Positions 31,621-34,278 of a stretch of 34,278 nucleotides of DNA are shown in pieces (position 1 is the first letter of the stretch; every line of letters starts with the position of its first letter). Where the stretch lies: NCBI GenBank assembly GCA_947479755.1, contig CANKAM010000038.1:1-34278 (forward strand), written 5' to 3'. The notes beneath the pieces are model-generated. The model was not told where the DNA came from, made no database searches, and was given only the letters and a program-made list of their open reading frames with translations. Origin of the DNA: Bacteroidota bacterium (lineage in GTDB: Bacteria > Bacteroidota > Bacteroidia > SXHM01). A program made the translations under genes and the position numbers.

Positions 31621-32111
31621 ACGCTCTGGGTGACAAAATTTGTTTTTACCGCAAAGGCGCGGAGGCGCAAAGCAGGTTGTATGGTGTTGGTTGTAAAGAA
31701 AACGGTGGCTCTTGCGGTGGCGGAGGTGTTGATTGCGGCACGGGAGGTGGCTGTTGCATTACCGCAGATGGTAATTGTATTACCGCAGTTTTGTGTTGCA
31801 TTACCGCTGGTGTTGATTGCAGCGGTGCAGGTGTTGGTTGTTTTACCGCAGTTGCCTCTTGTATTACCGCAGTTGCCTCTTGTATTACCGCTGTTGGCTG
31901 TTGTATTACCGCAGGCTTTGATTGCAGCGGTGGAGGTGTTGGTTGTATTACCGCTGTTGGCTTTTGCATTACCGCTGGTGTTGATTGTATTACCGCAGAT
32001 GGCTCTTGCAGCGGTGTAAGTGTTAATTGTATGACCGTAAGTGGCACTTGCATTACCGCAGTTGTCTTCTGCATTACCGCAGTTTTTAATATTTTGATGA
32101 TTATCAGACAT
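31611..32111 (-). CDS. Putative Cys/Asn/Gly/Thr-rich heptapeptide-repeat protein
   Basis: This 166-codon frame begins with ATG just outside the 21-bp array (MSDNHQNIKN). Nineteen 7-residue units of the form x-[C/S]-G-N-[T/A]-x-x follow (residues 10-142), for example NCGNTRG, NSGNTRG and ICGNATA, with a minority class TCTAAIN. Its codons are ordinary for this genome (AAC, GGT, ACA, GCA, ATC, AAA). The last 24 residues come from dispersed repeat DNA, which also provides the stop. No signal peptide or membrane segment is seen. Caution: the array is also open in another minus frame (TAVIQEA heptads, 31646-32074) and in a plus frame (CITAVAS heptads with the Cys invariant in 19 units, 31677-32132). 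The unit differences fall at third positions in those two frames but at first positions in this one. Coding is therefore unproven; this frame is listed for its ATG and its strand, shared with both neighbours. Confidence 0.3.
   Translation of the reverse strand: MSDNHQNIKNCGNAEDNCGNASATYGHTINTYTAARAICGNTINTSGNAKANSGNTTNTSTAAIKACGNTTANSGNTRGNCGNTRGNCGKTTNTCTAAINTSGNATQNCGNTITICGNATATSRAAINTSATARATVFFTTNTIQPALRLRAFAVKTNFVTQSVSP
31646..31672 (+). repeat. TTACCGC element, copy 2 (left part only)
   Basis: 27 bases match the copy at 24101-24127 at 24 positions. The right-hand inverted end CTTTGCGGTAAA seen in copy 1 is not found nearby, so this copy appears truncated. It ends 9 bases before the 21-bp array, whose units share the core TTACCGC with it. 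Confidence 0.75.
31682..32101. repeat. Array of twenty abutting 21-bp units with core TTGYATTACCGC
   Basis: From 31682 to 32080 there are 19 units of exactly 21 bp without a single insertion or deletion, plus a degenerate twentieth unit to 32101. The consensus half TTG(T/C)ATTACCGC is strongly kept, while the other nine bases vary (for example AGTTGCCTC, AGGTGTTGG, AGATGGCTC). Two adjacent units (31850-31870 and 31871-31891) are identical. A second unit class has TTGCAGCGGTG in place of the core (31808, 31913, 31997). There are no spacers, so it is not CRISPR. 21 bp is both seven codons and two turns of B-DNA. The array is flanked by dispersed repeats on the left and an AT-rich segment on the right. 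Confidence 0.9.
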
Positions 32112-32176
32112 TTATGTATTTTTTATGGTTGAATAAAAAACGTTGTAAAGGTCTGTAAGAAAGGAATGCTTGTCAA

Positions 32177-32195
32177 TGGTAGCTTTATGCTACCA
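32177..32195 (-). terminator. Hairpin TGGTAGC-TTTAT-GCTACCA after the HTH gene
   Basis: A 7-bp perfect stem with a 5-base loop lies 12 bases beyond the stop codon of the 85-residue HTH gene on the minus strand. No strong T run follows, so it may be a REP-like hairpin or a weak terminator. Confidence 0.45.
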
Positions 32196-32206
32196 AGAAA
32201 GTGCTA

Positions 32207-32464
32207 TCAGTTAAATAGTTGTTTTCCGTTGAAATTGCCTTTGGTGTCGAAGCCGTTGGCGAGGGCGAGGGCAATGAGTTCGGTGTTTTTGGTTGTTTGT
32301 GTTTTGCGGAAGATGAGGGTGATTTCTTTGTCGAGTGTGTTGGGCTTGTTGCCAAGAAGAAGGCTCATGTTGTAGCGGTCAAGACCTTTGCAAAGCAGTG
32401 CAATGATTTTTGCATCGTGAAGGGTTATTTCTTTTCCGCAGAATTCAAGGTATTCTGTTTTCAT
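32207..32464 (-). CDS. LuxR-type (GerE) helix-turn-helix miniprotein
   Basis: The 85-residue protein is almost entirely one LuxR C-terminal-like DNA-binding domain. ITLHDAKIIALLCKGLDRYN corresponds to the first helices, MSLLLGNKPNTLDKEITLIF to the scaffold and recognition helices, and RKTQTTKNTELIALALANGF to the dimerisation helix with the conserved N-x-x-EL pattern. There is no receiver or ligand-binding domain, so it could be a small stand-alone regulator. The recognition helix has KPNTLDKEI where many relatives read SPNTVKTHI. It lies upstream of the array and the 403-residue gene on the same strand. A role in controlling them, or in binding the 21-bp units, is speculation. The ATG at 32464 is the only good start. 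Confidence 0.72.
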   Translation of the reverse strand: MKTEYLEFCGKEITLHDAKIIALLCKGLDRYNMSLLLGNKPNTLDKEITLIFRKTQTTKNTELIALALANGFDTKGNFNGKQLFN

Positions 32465-32563
32465 TTGAAAAGGGTTTGGTTTATGAAAGTATAAACGGGG
32501 GTATTGAGAGAATATTGTTGAGGGAGAAAAATTATAAAGAACAATAGAGACTTTGGGGACAAT

Positions 32564-32610
32564 AAAGGCAGGATGCCTTGTTAATAGAAGCGTAGCGGGA
32601 CGCTACGCTG
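32564..32610. repeat. Two tandem hairpins with GGA loops upstream of the recombinase
   Basis: AAGGCA-GGA-TGCCTT (32565-32579) and AGCGTAGCG-GGA-CGCTACGCT (32589-32609) are perfect stems of 6 and 9 bp. Both close on the triplet GGA and are separated by 9 bases. They lie 20-65 bases upstream of the recombinase -7 box. They resemble REP-like palindromes; a regulatory or recombination role is possible but not shown. Confidence 0.6.
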
Positions 32611-32630
32611 AACGGGGAGGGAAAAATATT

Positions 32631-32638
32631 TATTTTTG
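32631..32638 (+). promoter_or_regulatory. Bacteroidota -7 box (TATTTTTG) of the recombinase gene
   Basis: A perfect TAnnTTTG lies 15 bases before the ATG at 32654. It overlaps the in-frame TTG at 32636, which is therefore unlikely to be the start codon. An AGCAGG Shine-Dalgarno-like stretch lies between the box and the ATG. Confidence 0.5.
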
Positions 32639-32653
32639 TGCAAGAGCAGGAAA

Positions 32654-33700
32654 ATGAAAACACTATCGTCAAAAGCAGTTACGCATAACAACCAAACCTA
32701 TTGGGCTATTAACTTTGAATATAACTCAGCACTGATTGCTGAACTGAAGAAGCTGCCGGGAACGCGGTGGTCAAAGACATTTAACTCATGGCTGGTAAAG
32801 GCAACCCCTCAAAATAAAAAGAAGGTTAGGGAAATATTCGGGATGCCAGCGGTGGAACAAACGCCTGTTTGGGTAGAGTGTGAGCGGCTGAAAGACTGGA
32901 TGCAATCGCGCAGATACAGCAGCAGCACGGTAGAGGTGTATGCCGATGCACTGAAAACATTTCTTACCTATTATAAAGACAAAGCGGTTAAGGATATCAG
33001 CAATGATGATATTATTGCTTTTAACAACAAGTATATATTGGCAAATAAATTATCGGCATCCTATCAAAATCAGGTGGTGAATGCGATAAAACTTTATTTC
33101 AGGGCAATACAAAATACAGCTATTGATATTGATTTAATTCATCGTCCTAAAAAAAATAACCTCTTGCCTAATGTTTTAAGTAAAGAAGAAATAAAAAGCA
33201 TTTTAACTGCGCAGCAGAATATTAAGCACAGAACAATGCTTTCACTTATTTACAGTTGCGGGCTGAGAAGAAGCGAGTTGCTGAATTTGAAACTAACGGA
33301 TGTTGACTCAAAAAGAAAACTGCTTATTATAAGACAGGCAAAAGGAAAGAAAGACAGAATTGCTCCGTTGAGTGAAAAAATTATTGAGCTGCTGCGCGAG
33401 TATTATAAACTGTATAAGCCAAAACAATGGCTGTTTGAAGGACAAAAAGCCGGTGAGCAATATGATGAACGAAGTTTGCAGAGTGTTTTAAAACAAGCAC
33501 TGGAAAAATCAGGAATTAAAAAACCTGTAACGCTTCATTGGCTCAGACATAGTTATGCAACACATTTGCTTGAAGCAGGAACTGATTTAAGATACATACA
33601 GGAAATATTGGGACATAAGAGCAGTAAGACCACTGAAATTTACACGCATGTAAGCACAAAAAGTCTTCAAAATATTAAAAGCCCCTTTGATGATTTATAA
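32654..33700 (+). CDS. Tyrosine recombinase (phage-integrase/XerD-like) with extra N-terminal domain
   Basis: The 348-residue protein contains all catalytic positions: Arg205 (YSCGLRRSELLNL), Lys232 region (KGKKDR), His295-x-x-Arg298 (LHWLRHSYATHLLEAG), His321 (ILGHKSSKTTEIYTHV) and nucleophile Tyr330. A core-binding SAM-like domain lies at about 75-155. In front is an additional domain of about 65 residues (YWAINFEYNSALIAELKKLP, then GTRWSKTFNSWLV) recurrent in Bacteroidota integrases. It catalyses DNA cutting and rejoining via a 3'-phosphotyrosine. No IntI-specific insertion is present and no attC sites are visible. It has its own promoter and lies beside the repeat-rich island. Whether it mobilises the island, acts on hairpin repeats or is a relic is unknown. 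A leftover tRNA target was not seen. Confidence 0.93.
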   Translation: MKTLSSKAVTHNNQTYWAINFEYNSALIAELKKLPGTRWSKTFNSWLVKATPQNKKKVREIFGMPAVEQTPVWVECERLKDWMQSRRYSSSTVEVYADALKTFLTYYKDKAVKDISNDDIIAFNNKYILANKLSASYQNQVVNAIKLYFRAIQNTAIDIDLIHRPKKNNLLPNVLSKEEIKSILTAQQNIKHRTMLSLIYSCGLRRSELLNLKLTDVDSKRKLLIIRQAKGKKDRIAPLSEKIIELLREYYKLYKPKQWLFEGQKAGEQYDERSLQSVLKQALEKSGIKKPVTLHWLRHSYATHLLEAGTDLRYIQEILGHKSSKTTEIYTHVSTKSLQNIKSPFDDL

Positions 33701-33945
33701 TTATAAAACAATAAGTTTGTATGAAAATAAGTATGAAAAGAATCATACCTATACACCCCAAAACGGGCGGATAAGGATGATTTTATCAGACCTATATACA
33801 AGTTAAGGGCAAGCTTAATTGACAATCGATAAATCGTGCATGAAAGAAATGAATCATTCATCAAAGCAAAATACAGAGAAGGGAATACTCCCTTGCAAAC
33901 AGGAAGGTCGATTAATCTCCTTAATTTAAAAAATAAAAAATAATT
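33701..33945. other. Intergenic region after the recombinase
   Basis: The 245 bases carry no credible gene. They include a short hairpin AAGGGA-ATAC-TCCCTT at 33879-33894 without a T run, the near-palindrome ATGAATCATTCAT around 33849-33861, and an AT-rich leader before the secreted-protein gene. These could include the recombinase recombination site, but no core duplication of it was found elsewhere in the window. Confidence 0.4.
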
Positions 33946-34278
33946 ATGAAAAATTTCCTAACAATTTTGCTCTTTATGACAACAGGTTTTTCATTTGGAC
34001 AAATCAACAATGGCGGTTTTGAAGTATGGGACACTGTCTATTCTGATTTATACTCTCCCATTTTGTCGAACACTTTTTCTGTTCCGAACCCTTATGGCGG
34101 TATTGCAAATAATTGGATTGGTATAAATGGTTGGGGAAATGTAAACGCTGGGGGAGTCAGTCAAACATCAGATAGCCATGCTGGTAATTATGCAGTGATC
34201 ATCCACAATACATATACTTATCTCTCTAATTCAATCAACTACCACGGTGCGATTAATTATAGTCCTCAATATTTACAA
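33946..34278 (+). CDS. Secreted protein, N-terminal part (runs off the window)
   Basis: 111 codons are open to the right edge. The signal peptide is MKNFLTILLFMTTGFSFGQ with cleavage after Gly/Gln. The mature start INNGGFEVWDTVYSDLYSP, followed by PNPYGGIANNWIGINGWGN and a Gly/Asn-rich beta-like sequence (GGVSQTSDSHAGNYAVIIHN), resembles the carbohydrate-binding or lectin-like N-terminal modules of Bacteroidota type IX cargo proteins. The sorting domain, if present, lies outside the window. The ATG follows an AT-rich leader with no obvious Shine-Dalgarno. It is downstream of the recombinase on the same strand but 245 bases away, so they are probably separate units. Confidence 0.75.
   Translation, partial: MKNFLTILLFMTTGFSFGQINNGGFEVWDTVYSDLYSPILSNTFSVPNPYGGIANNWIGINGWGNVNAGGVSQTSDSHAGNYAVIIHNTYTYLSNSINYHGAINYSPQYLQ

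Noticed and set aside
31682-32101. CRISPR array
   Set aside because: Units abut without spacers and differ from one another in half their length; no cas gene is present.
30250-32640. Invertible promoter or shufflon
   Set aside because: No long inverted repeat pair bracketing a promoter or alternative gene ends was found; the hairpins present are short and local.
32654-33945. Chromosomal integron (IntI with attC cassettes)
   Set aside because: The recombinase lacks the IntI-specific insertion before the HxxR box, and no attC-like paired sites were found on either side.
33700-33945. tRNA or tmRNA attachment site for the recombinase
   Set aside because: No cloverleaf or tRNA 3' end could be recognised, and no flanking direct repeat was found.

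Overview
The window comes from a member of the Bacteroidota. Two proteins carry the gliding-motility-associated C-terminal (type IX secretion, type B) sorting domain. Lipoproteins and beta-barrel proteins are abundant. Several genes are preceded by the Bacteroidota -7 element TAnnTTTG, Shine-Dalgarno sequences are mostly weak, and the DNA is AT-rich. The order cannot be fixed from sequence alone. Environmental Chitinophagales/Sphingobacteriales-type lineages would fit.

Layout. 1-3.2 kb (-): a type IX cargo protein with SprB-like repeats, followed by a GT2-DUF2062 glycosyltransferase cut by the window edge. 3.2-3.7 kb (-): a phasin-like protein with a strong terminator. 3.9-7.2 kb (-): a tightly coupled trio of flippase-like membrane protein, processive GT2 and OppC-type permease. 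7.2-11.3 kb (+): glycerophosphodiester phosphodiesterase, a small lipoprotein and ClpB, converging on ndk at a shared terminator. 11.9-13.9 kb (+): DHH/NrnA-type phosphoesterase and two FKBP lipoproteins, the first with a degraded active site. 13.9-16.5 kb (-): dnaA, a low-molecular-weight tyrosine phosphatase and an RsmI-like methylase, packed with overlaps. 16.6-18.3 kb (-): a 5'-nucleotidase split into two separately exported proteins. 18.4-21.7 kb: a thioesterase, two beta-barrel proteins and two exported proteins of unknown function, one apparently frameshifted. 21.8-24.2 kb (+): a MuiA/DUF4139 protein and an exosortase-family enzyme. 24.2-30.2 kb (-): an M15 peptidase lipoprotein, a GT39-type membrane protein fused to four MORN repeats, and a 1096-residue SBBP/PKD type IX cargo.

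30.25-33.7 kb looks like an accessory island. It is dense in dispersed palindromic repeats and holds a 403-residue protein of unknown role, an indel-free array of about twenty 21-bp units that is open in several frames, a LuxR-type HTH miniprotein, and a tyrosine recombinase with an extra N-terminal domain. A new secreted protein gene starts at 33946 and runs off the right edge.

Most of the window is envelope biology (secretion, glycosylation, lipid turnover, peptidoglycan trimming) mixed with core housekeeping genes. The strongest candidate for something undescribed is the 21-bp array and its neighbours. Two dispersed repeat families link the island to the exosortase/MuiA region, and in two places repeat DNA supplies the C-terminus or stop codon of an open reading frame.
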